Origin: Endocalyx cinctus
Taxonomy: Eukaryota > Ascomycota > Sordariomycetes > Amphisphaeriales > Apiosporaceae
Reading direction: 5' to 3'
DNA length: 64,000 bases
NCBI GenBank assembly: GCA_001600455.1
Contig: BCKC01000003.1
Span: 682,001-746,000 of the forward strand
Of the stretch, positions 23,064 to 35,511 are shown piece after piece (the stretch's first letter is position 1; every line of letters begins with the position of its first letter). Under the pieces are notes generated by a model that saw nothing but the letters and a program-made list of their open reading frames with translations, was not told the DNA's origin and searched no databases. A program made the translations under genes and the position numbers.

Positions 23064-25746
23064 ATGGAGTCTCTTGAAATACCCGATCATTACTTTACCT
23101 ACGATGGACGTGTTGAATCCTTTCAGTCGGCACAACCCGTAGTTCGGCGCAACTCCAACGTTAAAGGCAAAGTTCCAAAGGCCATTTCTTGGCCACATAA
23201 ACGCTTGAGTCCAGATTTAGTACGCTTTTCTCGCCCTCTGCTCTTTCTTTTCCTTAGCCCAGTATTGTCGTTTTTTTTTTTTTTTTCTTAATTTTTGTTA
23301 TACTGATTGTCTATTTTAGTTTGCCCGAGCTGGCCTATACTTCGAACCCAAACCCGAAACACCTGATAACACCGTCTGCTTCCTCTGTCGAAAGAATTTT
23401 GCAGGATGGGAGGAAGACGATAACCCTTTTGAGGAACATATCAGATTATCCCCGACGTGTGGCTGGGCTATCGTTGCCGGTATCGAGACCAATCTGGGTG
23501 ATTTTGGCTTAGATGATCCAACAAGCTCTACTATGATCGAGGCGCGGAAAGCTACGTTTGGCACTAGATGGCCACACGAAGGGAAGAGAGGCTGGAAATG
23601 TAAAACAAAGCAGGTACGTTTTCATGTTTTCTATTATTGTCATTTATCTGGTCGGACGGTGCCTTACTAACCTGCAATAGCTTGTTGAGGCTGGATGGAA
23701 GTATACACCTACTATTGATTCCGATGATATGGCCACTTGCACTTACTGCCAACTCGCTCTCGATGGCTGGGAACCTAAAGATAACCCGATGTGAGTAAAC
23801 ACCCACCAAACAATAATCATTCATACATAATAACTAACGCGGTATTTTTAATCAGGGATGAGCACTATCGACGATCCCCTAATTGTCAATTCTTCAATCT
23901 CATTAACCACTACAAATCGGCACCTAAGAAAAAGGGACGAGGTAAAGGAGTTAGAGGCTCCAAAGCGTCTCGCCATTCAGCCCAATCTACCGCGACCGCA
24001 GCATCAGATGTAACATCTCTACTCGACCATACAGCAAACCCCGAAGACAGCATAATGACAACGACATCCGTCGCAACTCAAGGTGGCACGAAGAAACCGA
24101 GGGCTACTAGGAAAGGAACGACTGCGAAGGGCAAGAAAACTAGAGCCAAGAAAGATGAAGTTGTTGACGTTCTTGAAGACCCACCAGAGACTCAAGAGAT
24201 GTCACCACCGCTACCACCACCCAAGCCGAAATCAACTCGAGGACGGAAGAGGACAAGCGACACCATGGAAGACGCAACAGATATAAGCATAGAAGCTCCG
24301 CCACCCAAGAAGCGCGCAGGCCGTGTTCGGAGGAGTAACACAGCGGACACATCCATCGCCACGTCTCACGGTGATGCCGCGATGTCGGATGTCGCGCCAC
24401 CGCCTCCGCCAAAAGCTAAAGGCAAAACTGCACGAACTTCGAAAGCACGTGCGACACGGAAGGTATCAGCAGCATCTCAGGTTTCCGCGGTCTCTGAAGA
24501 TGATCAGCAACGTATTGACGAAGAGCTCGACCGGCAATTACAGGAAGATATGGACCGTCCTTTATCGGAGGACGAAGAAATTACCGCCGACTCGGATCTA
24601 GAACGGGAGAGGGATAGCTCCAAGCCTAAGCCCCGGGCCAGCGAAGGGAAAACTAAGGACAAAGCGAGAGCTAGCAAAAAAGAGTCAATTACCAACGATC
24701 ATGCTATGTTCGACCCTAGCCCTCCCGAGATTGACGAAGCTAATATCGAAGCCGAGCTGAAAGCACTTGAATCAGAGGTGGGCGCTGATGAACCGGAGAG
24801 CCTTCCGGTTCCGAAGAAAGGTCGCAAAGCTGGTACGAGAAAGGTATCAAAACAGACGACAGCTAAGACGAAGAAACCAGTCGTTGTACCAGAGCCAGAA
24901 GTTGAGGCTCGGTCCGCTGATGAGGACGAATTAGCCGAAGGGCACGACGTTAGTATTGCCAGCGACGCAACTATGATTAGGAATAGTTCAGCTTCCGTTG
25001 TGGCCCCTAAAAAGCGCGGTCGGCCTAGTAAAAAGGTTAATCCGGTTAAGCCTGTTGCAAGCCAGGCTGAACCGGCCGAAACAGAACCTGTTCCTGAAGA
25101 GAAAGCGGTTACCGAACATGCTTCTTCTCCTAGCAACCATGAAGTTTCAATGGTAGCAGACCAGGAGGAGGCAGTACATCCCACTCCCGAAGAGGAACCC
25201 GAAGAAGAACCCGAAGTGGAAGAGGAACCTGCGTCACCAGTTCCCAGCGTGAAGGAAGTTCAGGCCCCGGCAACGCCAGGAGCACCCGTTTCGTCGACTT
25301 CCAACGCGAAACAGGCGACGATATCGCCGTCGCAGTCGCCGCAGTCATCCGACGCCGAAAACGAGCCCCCTTCCTCGAAGCCTTCGAACAGCGGGAAACC
25401 GAACCGAACGGCGCCGGGCCCCGTCGCCGAGACGCCGGTGCGCAGCTCGCCCTCGAAGCGGCACATGTTCGCCGGCCTCGAGAGCGATCGGGCCTGGACG
25501 CCGGTCGACGTCGAGCAGATCTTCGACGACTTGGACAAGGAGACCGCCGGCGCGGCGGCGAAATTGATGCGGGGTCAGACGGATCTCTCGACGCCGGAGA
25601 AGATGATGACGGTCGAGGAGTGGATTTACTACAATGCCACGCAAGCCGAGCAGAAGCTGAACGCGGAATGCGAGGCTATGGTGACGGCGTTCGAAAGGGA
25701 GGGCACGAAGGCTATGCAGGCTCTGGAAGGTATCGTTGTCGAATAA
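23064..25746 (+). CDS. BIR1: Bir1/survivin-type inhibitor-of-apoptosis domain protein
   Basis: Chromosomal passenger subunit that directs Aurora kinase to centromeres. Exons 23064-23219, 23320-23613, 23681-23790 and 23856-25746 give 816 aa. The first BIR domain has the zinc pattern CFLCRKNFAGW...NPFEEHIRLSPTC. The second reads CTYCQLALDGWEPKDNP, then MDEHYRRSPNC, with the codon for its Met split by the third intron. Both keep the full CxxC...H...C set. The long middle is Lys/Glu/Pro-rich and disordered, with AT-hook-like GRP motifs (KKRGRPSKK) that may bind DNA. A conserved helical C-terminus (WTPVDVEQIFDDLDKETAG, then TVEEWIYYNATQAEQKL) probably binds the INCENP/borealin partners. The last ~450 bp are clearly more GC-rich than the middle. 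Confidence 0.95.
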
Positions 25747-26092
25747 AAGAGAAATTTGTAATGCGGGAAACGACAGATACGATGATCCACTTTTTTGTTT
25801 ATATATAGATACATTTGCTTTGGGAGTGGTTTTGTTTTTAATTCGCTTGGGGGACATACAAATTCAGGTCGGTGTTTGTGGGTTTTGTAATGAACGGGGT
25901 CAGGGTAACTACATGACAGAACATGAGGCAAGGCGGCACGAGAAGCATGATGTGGTTAATTAATATGAATTGTTATGATACTCATGAGGTTCTCAAATGA
26001 CACTTGTTATTTGTGATATTAGGATAATACTGTTTATCGTGTATAGTACATAATACATCATCATACGTGAGAGAGAGGCAAATCCCGCTTGC
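25747..26092. other. Short intergenic gap between convergent genes
   Basis: 3' flanks of BIR1 and the metallo-beta-lactamase-fold gene. Nothing notable. Confidence 0.5.
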
Positions 26093-27262
26093 TCAAGCTA
26101 ATACGAGCACGTCGCCAGACCCAAGCTCCACAAAGCTATAATCAGGTATACTCGCATCTTTGTCGTCACTACTACTACTACTCTTTCGCATTTCTTCTTC
26201 CTCCTTCTGAACGGCGTCCTTCAACGTATACCGCGTCCTCCTTAACAGCGGAGCGATGAACCCACCCCCCTTTTTGACCTCGTCGTGCGTAGCGACCCAA
26301 TACTTGGCGGCGCAGGCGCGCACCGCCTCGAGACCGTTGACGGCGCCGAGGTTGAGCTGCTTCGTCATCCAGATGCGCACGTCGTGAAGGCCGTGCAGGA
26401 GCGCGACGGTCTCGATCCCGGCGGCGGATAAGGGCGAGAGGTCGGAGGGTTTGATGCCGTGGGGGCTGTAGATGATTGCTTTGGTTGGCGGTGTAGTATT
26501 ATTATTATTATTATTGTTATTAGTAGTACTACTAGTAAAGGCGACGAGTACCGCGGAGTGGTAATACAACGCGTTACCGGCCGTTACCACGCGTCCTACG
26601 CCTACCCACGAGGGTAACGGGGAGTGTCCCATAATCTGAGACGACGGCGACGCGCCCGGCTCGGATCCCGTCGGGAAGGCGGGCGTCGTCACGACCGTGT
26701 CGAAATGCCGCCATGAACGCACCAGCTCGGCGGCCTTCTCGGGCGCGAAGACGGGCGTGCTGGCCGGTAGCTCCCTGAGGGTGGCTTCGTGGCAGTGGTC
26801 CGTGAACTCGTGCGAGAGGACGACTACGTCGATATAATAATCATCCTTCTTCTTCTTCTTCTCCTCCTCCGATAACATTTCATCATCCTCGCCCCTCTCC
26901 CCACGTTCAAATTCTCGTAACAAGTCATTCAACTCGGCCACGGTCTGGATGCTGGGGGGAACGACGTGCCACTGCGTCGAAAACCAAGCGGCCACGTCGG
27001 ACTGGGGTCCCCGAAGCCACGGGTCGATCAGGATGTTAAATCGAGATCGACCCCGTGGAGGCGGCGGCGGCGGCGCCTCCTCGTTTCCCGAGGGGTAGGG
27101 GAGCTGGAGGAGCCAGGTGGTGTCGGCGTTCAGGTGGATGAGGAGGGGATGCTTTTGCGATTGGGCGGCTTGGATCCCCGCGATGCCGTCGCGGATGGAG
27201 AAGAGCTGAGGTGGGGGTTTTGAAGATGGGTTGTCTAGTGTGGTATTGTCATTTATTTCCAT
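26093..27262 (-). CDS. Fungal metallo-beta-lactamase-fold protein with altered metal motif
   Basis: Intronless. I chose ATG 27262 (MEINDNTT), giving 389 aa. An in-frame ATG at 27373 would add 37 Lys-rich residues that look untranslated. The order LLIHLNADTTWLLQLPYP, FNILIDPWLRGPQSDVAAWF, VVVLSHEFTDHCHEATL, AIIYSPHGIK fits the beta-lactamase-like hydrolase fold. The usual HxHxDH motif reads HEFTDH, so the second metal-binding His is replaced by Phe. A (TTA)n-type tract at about 26501-26524 encodes an Asn run. There is also a run of six Pro and a Lys/Glu-rich loop (EEEKKKKKDDYY). Activity and substrate are unknown; it is probably cytosolic. Confidence 0.85.
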   Translation of the reverse strand: MEINDNTTLDNPSSKPPPQLFSIRDGIAGIQAAQSQKHPLLIHLNADTTWLLQLPYPSGNEEAPPPPPPRGRSRFNILIDPWLRGPQSDVAAWFSTQWHVVPPSIQTVAELNDLLREFERGERGEDDEMLSEEEKKKKKDDYYIDVVVLSHEFTDHCHEATLRELPASTPVFAPEKAAELVRSWRHFDTVVTTPAFPTGSEPGASPSSQIMGHSPLPSWVGVGRVVTAGNALYYHSAVLVAFTSSTTNNNNNNNNTTPPTKAIIYSPHGIKPSDLSPLSAAGIETVALLHGLHDVRIWMTKQLNLGAVNGLEAVRACAAKYWVATHDEVKKGGGFIAPLLRRTRYTLKDAVQKEEEEMRKSSSSSDDKDASIPDYSFVELGSGDVLVLA

Positions 27263-27373
27263 TTTTATTTCTTTTATTCTTGGATGTTTTACTTTTTTTT
27301 TTGCTTTTGAGGCTAGTCTTTGAAATTTCACCGTGTCTGGTACTTTTACATGTGCAGTCAGATAAAGGTACAT

Positions 27374-27636
27374 TGATGATCCCGTGAATTTAGCTGCTTG
27401 GAGATAGGAAAATAAACGAGCAGGGATCGTCTGGTTTCCGAGATCTATGATGTATCATCCTTTGGTGGCAATTTTTGATTCCGTCTTTCCACTACTTTGG
27501 TCACATATATGTATATACATAGAAACATGTATAGCATTGTTAATTTAAATAACGACAGGGAATTGACTACATTCTAAATTATATAAACTTAATCTGCTAA
27601 TATTTTGAAACTTCTCAAAGTGATCATCGTCAAATA

Positions 27637-27671
<35 letters not shown>

Positions 27672-29313
27672 TGCGTACAGTCTTCTTTAGTAAATAATTC
27701 CAACCCCCCACTCCCTAATAGAAGTTTCCGCGTCGAATCCCATCCATTTGGATGCGGCAGGGGGGGAGGCGTTTAATAGCTTACAAATAGTGTGTATATT
27801 TCATTTCTGCGTCGTTGTTATTGTTATTGTCCAACTTGGGCACTTTGAGCCATGGGATGATCGTAATTAAGGTACACACGTATAGTTCGATACGCTAATC
27901 ATGGGCTGATTTATTCCCGTCCCGACGTGTCGGCCGGCCCTGATGAGGCGTTCTAATGCAGAATTCGAAAAGAAAAGACAAAAAGCCAAGACAATATTAA
28001 ATATCTGGTGTGGCTGTTATTTCGTAACAACCCACCACCACCACCCCGACAATCGCCCCACTGTCGATGCATCCAGACGCAGGCACAGACAAATGTACGC
28101 GCGCCGTGATATGGGATTCTTTTACTACTTCTCGCTTATATACTGTAGGTATAATCACAAGGGGATACGTAAACCCTCGACGCTTTGACGAAGGGGGATA
28201 GGGTGTAGACGAAATAATTGTCTTTTGAATAACTGGTGATTTATGAACCTATGAATAAAGGATTCGAGAACAGATGTGTTCATATGCCGTTCGATAATGG
28301 CTAATTCGAACAGATCATTTCTACGTTACATTCGCAGATAAAGCGTGTGGGCCGGGAGTACCCCTGGACTCCCACCGGCCTTCTCCAATACGATGATAGT
28401 AGCTATATGCTTCCCATGACCTGAATCTCAAAGGCATATTAGAACAGAGCTCAAAATAGCTTCTATTATTGCTAACCAGGGACTATAATCAGTCAAAAAG
28501 ACATCTTAACACTATATAGTTGCACTTTATTTTCAGGGGTTCATATTGGCGACAGCTAATATTTTCTGGTAAATATCTAAGAAGCTACAATGTATATCAT
28601 GTCTAGGATCACTCTATGTATGCCACTTTTAAACAATAGTTGATGGAAAGAGAGTCGTTTGATTGTAAATATAAAATTCTAAAGTATAGACATGAATGAC
28701 AGTTTTTTTGTTGCTGGGGGGAGAATCATCATGAATTCAGACGATGGATGGATGGAAACCCTCCTTCCGTACACTCTTCATCCTCCAACGCCCAAAGCCC
28801 GTCTAAAAAAAAAAAAAAAAAGGTAGGATTTAAATCAAGTCGGGAAGCCGAAAATCATAAAAGCGTGATTTCGAGCTTCTAAAAAAATCCAAGTTATCAA
28901 AGAATTCCTCCACGCTCGAAAGAGGGCTTCTTCCCTGGATATCCCTTAAAAAAGAAGAAGAAAAAGCAGTACATTTACTCAAAGACACAAAGCTCACGCG
29001 TGGTCTTTTGAGAAATGACGATGAAAAAAATGATGACGGTTCGTGATGCCGTGGATGGGGAAAGATTTCGATCGTGTTCCATGGCCCCAAAAAGCACGCA
29101 TGATAATGACTTATAACCTCTGTCCGGCAAGATCTTTTGTCGACGTCGACTTTGCCCCAACTCAGATAAGAGGATGACACGCGTGGAAGGGCTAAGCTTG
29201 AAAAGAGTTCCTCGACATTAAGGGCCCATCACATTTTATTCCGGGTTTGCGTGAGACGGAAGGAGAGTGACGAAGAGAGAGAGAGAGAGCGCGCGCGCAT
29301 GCGAGGTCATCGT
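27374..29313. other. Intergenic with microsatellites
   Basis: Contains an (AT)14 tract at 27641-27668, a poly-A at 28804-28820, and GA/GC dinucleotide repeats at 29275-29299. No gene supported. Confidence 0.6.
27641..27668. repeat. (TA)14 microsatellite
   Basis: Uninterrupted TA dinucleotides over 28 bp. Confidence 0.9.
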
Positions 29314-29520
29314 CTACTGCGGCCTCTGGAGCGCGATGGGGAAGGTCCTCAAGCCGCGCTTGGTGTTCTCGTGATAGAGCTTCACGGGAGCGGACGTGGC
29401 GGTGGGAGCTGGTGCCTCCGGTACGGTGCCGTTGGGGAACGGGTACGGAGCTGCTGGTACGGCGACGGCTACCTGAAGCATGGCGACGAGGGCTAGGACC
29501 GCGGCGAAGAATCGAGCCAT
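29314..29520 (-). CDS. Small secreted peptide precursor (68 aa)
   Basis: The N-terminus MARFFAAVLALVAMLQVAVA is a clear signal peptide, with cleavage likely after Ala20. A Pro/Ala-rich stretch with one N-glycosylation sequon (Asn30-Gly-Thr) follows. A dibasic Lys54-Arg55 would suit Kex2 cleavage and release the 13-residue C-terminal peptide GLRTFPIALQRPQ. There are no cysteines, so it is not a typical cysteine-rich effector. It is not recognisable as an alpha- or a-type mating pheromone, which usually carries repeats or a CaaX end. It stands alone with about 2 kb and 4 kb of gene-free DNA on either side. It might be a signalling peptide, a small cell-wall protein or, less likely, a chance frame. 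Intronless; the ATG context is TACGATGGC. Confidence 0.6.
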   Translation of the reverse strand: MARFFAAVLALVAMLQVAVAVPAAPYPFPNGTVPEAPAPTATSAPVKLYHENTKRGLRTFPIALQRPQ

Positions 29521-32500
29521 CGTAAAAGACCTTTTTTTTTTTCTTCCTTTCTTTTTATAGCACCTTTTAAACGATAGAAAAAGGCTTTGACGGGCGATGA
29601 ACCGAAAAAAGGGTAGCGAAAGAAAAAAAAGGGAGAGGTTTGCGTTCGCGGGCTAAAGACTCACAAGAAAACAAAAAGCTCCCAGAAGCGAGAGTAGTTT
29701 TCGAGGCCACCACCCATCCTCTTTATATAGGTGTCTATTCTATCTGCCTAGCAAAACGCACGCGGCAAGGAGGAAGGAGGAGGAGGACAGATCGGCATTT
29801 GCATTGCAGTTTTCATGGCGTTTAGATAGACGTTCCGCTGGCTGTTCATCTGGGCGCCACGTTCATAAGAACGAGAAGAATTGTTCCTGCAATGGATTCA
29901 TTATCCTGACAGGGATAAAGAAAAAAAAAAGAACTTCTCAGGGGTAAGAAAGAAGAAAAAAAAAAGAAAAAGTAAACCAACCATAGAATATCAAGTGGAA
30001 GATCGGCGCTTCTCTATCTCTTTCCTACATCATGAGTGGCATACGCGAAAGTCACCATATACATTTCCAATGCTACGTAGAAGATAGGTTTATGTGTGGT
30101 TACAAGGGTTGAGGGTACCACCGCGAGCCCGTCTGTCCCGCCGAAGGACAGGATAATCCCCCCCCCCCCTGTTTGGGCTTGTAAACCTTTTTAGACGGGA
30201 ACACGCATTTTTTTTTTTTTATTAACACACCTTTTACGCGGAACCTAGTATAGAAAAGATAATGAGAAAATACCCGGATGGTGGGAACATAGTATAGGGA
30301 CGGGGGGTGTTGTTCTGGCTCGGTTATCTATTAAGGTTAAGTAACGACGGCAGGATACTAAGCGGTTTTTGAGAAAGCCTGGTATTTTGTTTTTTCTCTC
30401 TCTTTGATGCTCACGATCTTCGAAAGCATTCCCGAATCTAGTTGGACTTTATTGTTTTAATTCTATTATTTCATGAAGGGGTTCCCTCGTCGGTGGAAAT
30501 TGTGAACAGGTTTTGTTTTCAGATCTACATACTGGGTGCGATGATGCTATGCTACGCATACTACAGACCTACCATACCAAGTATAGTAGAAGGTACCGTG
30601 GTGGAAATATCCACCTTCGATTTCCTAGATGGGTATGTCCACGGCGAGGGAGAAAATATGGAGAGAAGAAGAAACTCTATCCAGTATGCCATTCTGTCAG
30701 ATAAATAGGTATCAGCAGAAGTGGGGTGGTATGCCATCGACTTTGCCAAGGAGTTCAACCGGGTGAGTTCGACTGGTATACTACAAATATTTTCACTTGA
30801 GCCGGTAACGGGATGGTAAGTAAAAAGGTAGTGTAGGGGACAAGGACAGTACAGTACGTGAGGAATGAAAAAGTCATCATCCGTCTTTATCAAGCTACGA
30901 TTATAATAATACTACTCATTGTAGGTACAGCTAAGTTCATGGCTGATAAACGCGGTAGTCAGCTACGGGATAATGAGGGAAGGGTTTTTAATCTTGGCGC
31001 AAAACGTGCTTTGGTCTTGTCCAACCACAACTTTGCTTTTTCTTTTATTTCTTATTATTATTATTATTTTCCTTCTTGAAAGTAGTGTTACAGCTTAAAG
31101 ATGCGACGATGGATTATTCCACGCTGATTCGTGCGACAAATATTGGACTCTGAAAGTAGACATTCCCTTTTCGTCCAAAGGTGCCTTGCTTCAGATCGGT
31201 GGGGGGATTACCGTGTCCCTTCAAGGGGTCGATCGAAGAAGTGCCGATCAAAAGGCTTTTTTAGAGTTTTTGAACCTGCCGATCCCTCAGTCCGAATTTA
31301 TGCTGGTATTATAAAGGAGAATTTAAAAAGGAGACAGCCAGTATAAACAATGGCAATCTTGAAAATAATTCCAGGGATCGATTGTTCGATCAAGATCTAT
31401 TTCCAACCTGCCAGGTCTAACTGGTCAATGGATGATCGTCAATCAAGTAGATCTTGACCCTTATCAGTAGGACGCTTCGGTCTTGTCCTTGGTACCTGTT
31501 AACTATTTACATGCATGCCATGCGCATAAACTTCTTTCTGGGCGGAAAAATATGTCATGTCATGTCATGTCATTTCATTCATTCATTACATGATGTAACG
31601 ACCAAATAGTAAGGAAATAATGAAACGGGGAAAGAAAGGAGATAGAAGGAAAAAGAAAGCAAGAAAGCCAGGAAAGAAAGAAAGTAAGGAGATGAGCATA
31701 CCCGTGCACTGATTCTACCAGCCAGTCTGCCAGTGCGACTCTTGATAATTACGTTCCTACTACATTGCCATTGCAGACACTTCGCGCGTCTCAACAATCG
31801 ATTTGTTGGGCTTCTCTCTCTACACCCAAGTAGTATAGATAGATAGATTCTGCTTGTATTTTAGCCGATCCACACTTCAACCTGACAAACCATATATCTA
31901 TATATTTGCAAATGGGAAGAACCAGGAACAGCAACGAACACCTTGATTCATATCTGCGTTCCATTAGATTGGATATCCAAGAGATTTTTTGGAGTTCTTT
32001 TAAAAAAAAGTCCCTCGGTTACCAGTTTCGCTTAAGAATGAAACGCTGAAGCGAATCTCTTTATTATTCTTCTTTTTTCTTTCTTTAAAAACAAAAGAAA
32101 AAAAAATCTCTACCGAAATTCACCCTGATGAATCCCACCGTGATGAACTTCGGTCAACGTACATACATCGGTACCAGAGCCAAAAACAGGCTCTCGTAGG
32201 CCAAAACTTTTTGGTAAGGTAAGCTAATTACTCGAGCCTCAGGATCCAGAACATGCAGCTTTGAGGCTATTTTCTACCGCTCCAATCAATCGACCGCGTT
32301 CGACACGATAAGAGCAGGTTACGGTGCGAGACATTTGCTGTATACCGATTTCTGTTAGAAACGGATTCAAGTTCATATATCGTGAGACGACCCAAAAGAA
32401 AAAGACAAAAAAAAAAAAAAACGTGGCAGGTTATTACTTACTTATCCGCGTCTACCCTTTCTTTGAACTTTGATACATACACAGCCTGTAATATCCGTAT

Positions 32501-33614
32501 TGGTTCTAGGCCATTGTTTTCTCTCTGTTCCATTCTCTCATATACCTCGTTTATCACGTCAACCTGTATGTATCATAAAATAGCTGCCGAGATACTCATA
32601 ACCTAAACTACCTGGAAAACGAAAAGAGACCGGTAAAAGCCTGAATCCCATGGACGTAGAAATCGCCTTTCTCCCTCACTCTCACACATACACATAATAT
32701 ACATACTCGGGATTGTAACATGACATTTGCGTCCGGAGGCGTAGCTCCGACGCTGATGAGATATCTCCATCCACGACCGTTACGGTTAGCAGTTCGTTTA
32801 TTCCCCGATAGAGAACAAAACTGCCTCGCTTTTATTTTCATTATCACGAACGCTCCTGCTAGTGATCGACCCATCTTATATTGTGTTTTTTTTTTTTTTG
32901 TTGCTTGAAAGATCATCGGCGATGTGATAAAAAGGGGTGTCTTGAATAACTATATCCTATTACAGAAAAGGGATACTGAGATATTACCGAGTTAAACCAC
33001 TTGAGGAGTAAAGTAGATCATCAGAAAGCAAAGTAGCTGCGATATTTGCCCCTTATCATCTTCCGGGCCTCAGGGTCTACAAGCCCATCGTCGTAACGAA
33101 CAAGCGTTATAAGCCCTTGCTCTGGCGCGATTATAGTGTTGTAATGATAATCAACATAACCCAAGAGGGATAGAACCGCCTCCGGTACCGACGACTACTA
33201 ACAAAGTAAGAGAAAGAAAGACCGATAGATACTGGTATGAGCTATATATTACCATAATTATTTAACTAGGAGATAACATAATGGTTGGTAGATATCCGTT
33301 TGCGTGACACTCAACAACGGGATGTCGTCCTCGCTCCTCTTCTACTACCCCTTTCTGTTTTTTTTTTTTTTTGTACTAGACAAACGAAGGGAAAATCCTA
33401 CTACGCCAATTAATTACATTTTCCGTAGAAAAGTCCTTGCAAAACTCCGAGAGGCTAACTTAGGTATATATGCAGCGCAACTACGTCGTTATTTCGTCAT
33501 TTTTTGTTTTGTTTCGGTCCAATAGAGGCCATCAATCAGCCTGTTTTAAACCTTCGTGACTTCCTTACGTGACTTCCCATTATTAGCCTCGTATAATAAA
33601 CCGCTCAAATCCAT
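29521..33614. other. Long gene-free AT-rich region
   Basis: About 4.1 kb. It contains A- and C-homopolymers (C-run at 30161-30170), a pentanucleotide repeat (31552-31571) and T-runs. Short open frames here (60-110 codons) lack recognisable domains and good start or splice context. Confidence 0.55.
31552..31571. repeat. (ATGTC)4 pentanucleotide repeat
   Basis: Four exact copies followed directly by ATTC-type tetranucleotides to about 31587. Confidence 0.85.
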
Positions 33615-35511
33615 TCAAGACCCGCCGTCCGGTTTCGGCAGCTTGGAAGCGTAAGCCTGAAGCTTCTCGTCGTCCGTCTTTTTTTTGTTGTCGGAGCTCT
33701 CGCCCTTATCGTCGTCGTCGTCGCCGCTCTCGTCGTCCTCCCCCGTCCGCTCCGTCTCGCCGAACCCTTCGTCCTTGATACTGCTCGCCCGGCTGATATC
33801 CGCGCTATCGGGGCTCCGCACCCGCAACCCCAGCCGCTTCTCCGCCGAAGGGTCTTCTACTCCTCCTCCTCCTCCTCCTCCTCCTCCTTCCTCCACGCCC
33901 TGCCAGTCCGCCGCCGGCATCTGCGGCACGGGCGAGTCGGCGCCGGGTTCGGCGATCACCGGCTCCTCCTCGCCGGACGCCGGGACGACGGTCCGCCACA
34001 CGACCGCCATCTTATCGGCCGCGCGCGTTCCTTTCTGGCTGGACCCTTTGATGCCGTCCAACTTGTCCCACTCGATTTTGAACACGCCGTTCTCGTCCGC
34101 CTTGCCGTCTTGCTCTGGACCGTAGCCCTCGAAGAAGGCGTTAAACCACACGTGAGCGACGGCGGTAACCATAGTAAGGCCCATCGAGCTTGGCGTACGG
34201 TTTCGGCGTTCGATGCACACGTTGACATCACTGGTAGGTAGTCGGATGGGTTGCTCAGGCTTGAATATTACCGCCATTCCGCCGGGCTCTGGCTCATCAG
34301 CCTCATTGCCTCGAGGGGGCGAAGATAAGGGTTTGGCTTCTCCTTTTTGTTCTGTTTCCGCTGTCTTACTGCTCTTAACAGCAGACGAAGCATGCCGGGC
34401 TACTCTGGAGATGAGACTCGGATTTCGTTTAGGTAATTTAGAGTCCGTCGAGACCGGAGAATCCGCAGCATCTGGAGACGAAACTTGGGGAGAGGTGTCC
34501 CCGCTGTTTGTATCCGTTTGCTTAGTTTCATCGATAACTTCTTGGGCGGATGAGCCGGATCCATATCCGGCCATATCGTACATCATATCCACGACACCCG
34601 CGCCTCCAGGAGCATTTCCCTCGATAATATGCCGTTCCTTCTTCGCGAACGTGTGAAAGACTTTGATCTTTCTTCCGTGGTCGATGAAACCCTCCACGGA
34701 TAATTTGACCCCGTGGCGAAGGCCCCAGAGATGGATTTCGAGTATTTCCACCTCGCGATCGACGTATTTCTTCCCACCTTTGGTCCAGCGGTCGACGTAT
34801 CCTACCCAGCGAAGTTGACTCGGAATCGACACGCCATTACCGAATTTCGGTCTCATCCGACGCTCGGTGAACCGTTCGAGCGCCTTCTCCGGCGTCCAAC
34901 CGCATTCGGCGATCAGATAACTGCACGCCATGGTACCGCTTCTCCCTTTACCGGCCTTGCAATGGACGACGACGACCCGGTCGCTCTTCTTTTCCTTCAG
35001 AGTATCCAGGACTCTGGCCACGAGGTTCTTGTCCTCCGAGTTGCTGACGCCGTCGGCGTCGAGGTCGTTCCCGCCGAGCCAATTCCGCATGCTCGCCACG
35101 ATCATGGGCACGAGCCGAAAGGGCGGAGGGTGGTGGTCAGGCCACGGGTAGTGTCTTATTCTGTTGTAGACTAGCTCGTCCGGGTAGCCGGTCCCCTCGG
35201 CGCGAAACTCCCATATGGCCCAATTCTTGCCGTGCTTCGAGTCCAGGAATGCGACTAAGCGGTCAAGAGGGTTCCTGTAAGCGCGCTGAGGATAGGTTTG
35301 AGAAGGGCCAGAGCTAAAATGGGCACGCCGTTAGTTATAACATGATTGGTTACCTCTCAGTATGACAATATGATGTAAAACGGGTTAAAAGAAAACTTAT
35401 TAGGTGACAGTACGTAGCAATGATATTATCAGTTACGTAGCAGAGGTCGAGTCCTGCCTCGGGATGTCTGGCACGAGGCCCAGCGACAATCTGGCGTAAT
35501 AACGACGCCAT
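33615..35511 (-). CDS. TEP1: PTEN-type phosphoinositide 3-phosphatase
   Basis: Predicted to dephosphorylate PtdIns(3,4,5)P3 and related lipids. Exons 35414-35511 and 33615-35313 (100-nt intron) give 598 aa. The N-terminus reads LDLCYVTDNIIAT and, after the junction, NPLDRLVAFLDSKHGKNWAI and RIRHYPWPDHHPP, all as in PTEN. The catalytic loop HCKAGKGRSG, with Cys151 and Arg157, is identical to the PTEN P-loop, including the two Lys that favour PIP3. A C2-like domain follows (VEILEIHLWGLRHGVKL, IKVFHTFAKKE), interrupted by a Ser-rich insertion of about 110 residues (roughly 300-410). The tail is disordered, with a run of eight or more Gly (a TCC repeat near 33858-33890), then acidic. It is probably cytosolic or membrane-associated. 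Confidence 0.93.

Noticed and set aside
24699..25857. Minus-strand frames of 161 and 170 codons over BIR1
   Set aside because: Complement of Lys/Glu/Pro-rich disordered coding sequence; no independent evidence.
30442..30708. 88-codon plus-strand frame with a hydrophobic start
   Set aside because: No recognisable signal peptide, domain or start context; composition like the surrounding AT-rich DNA.
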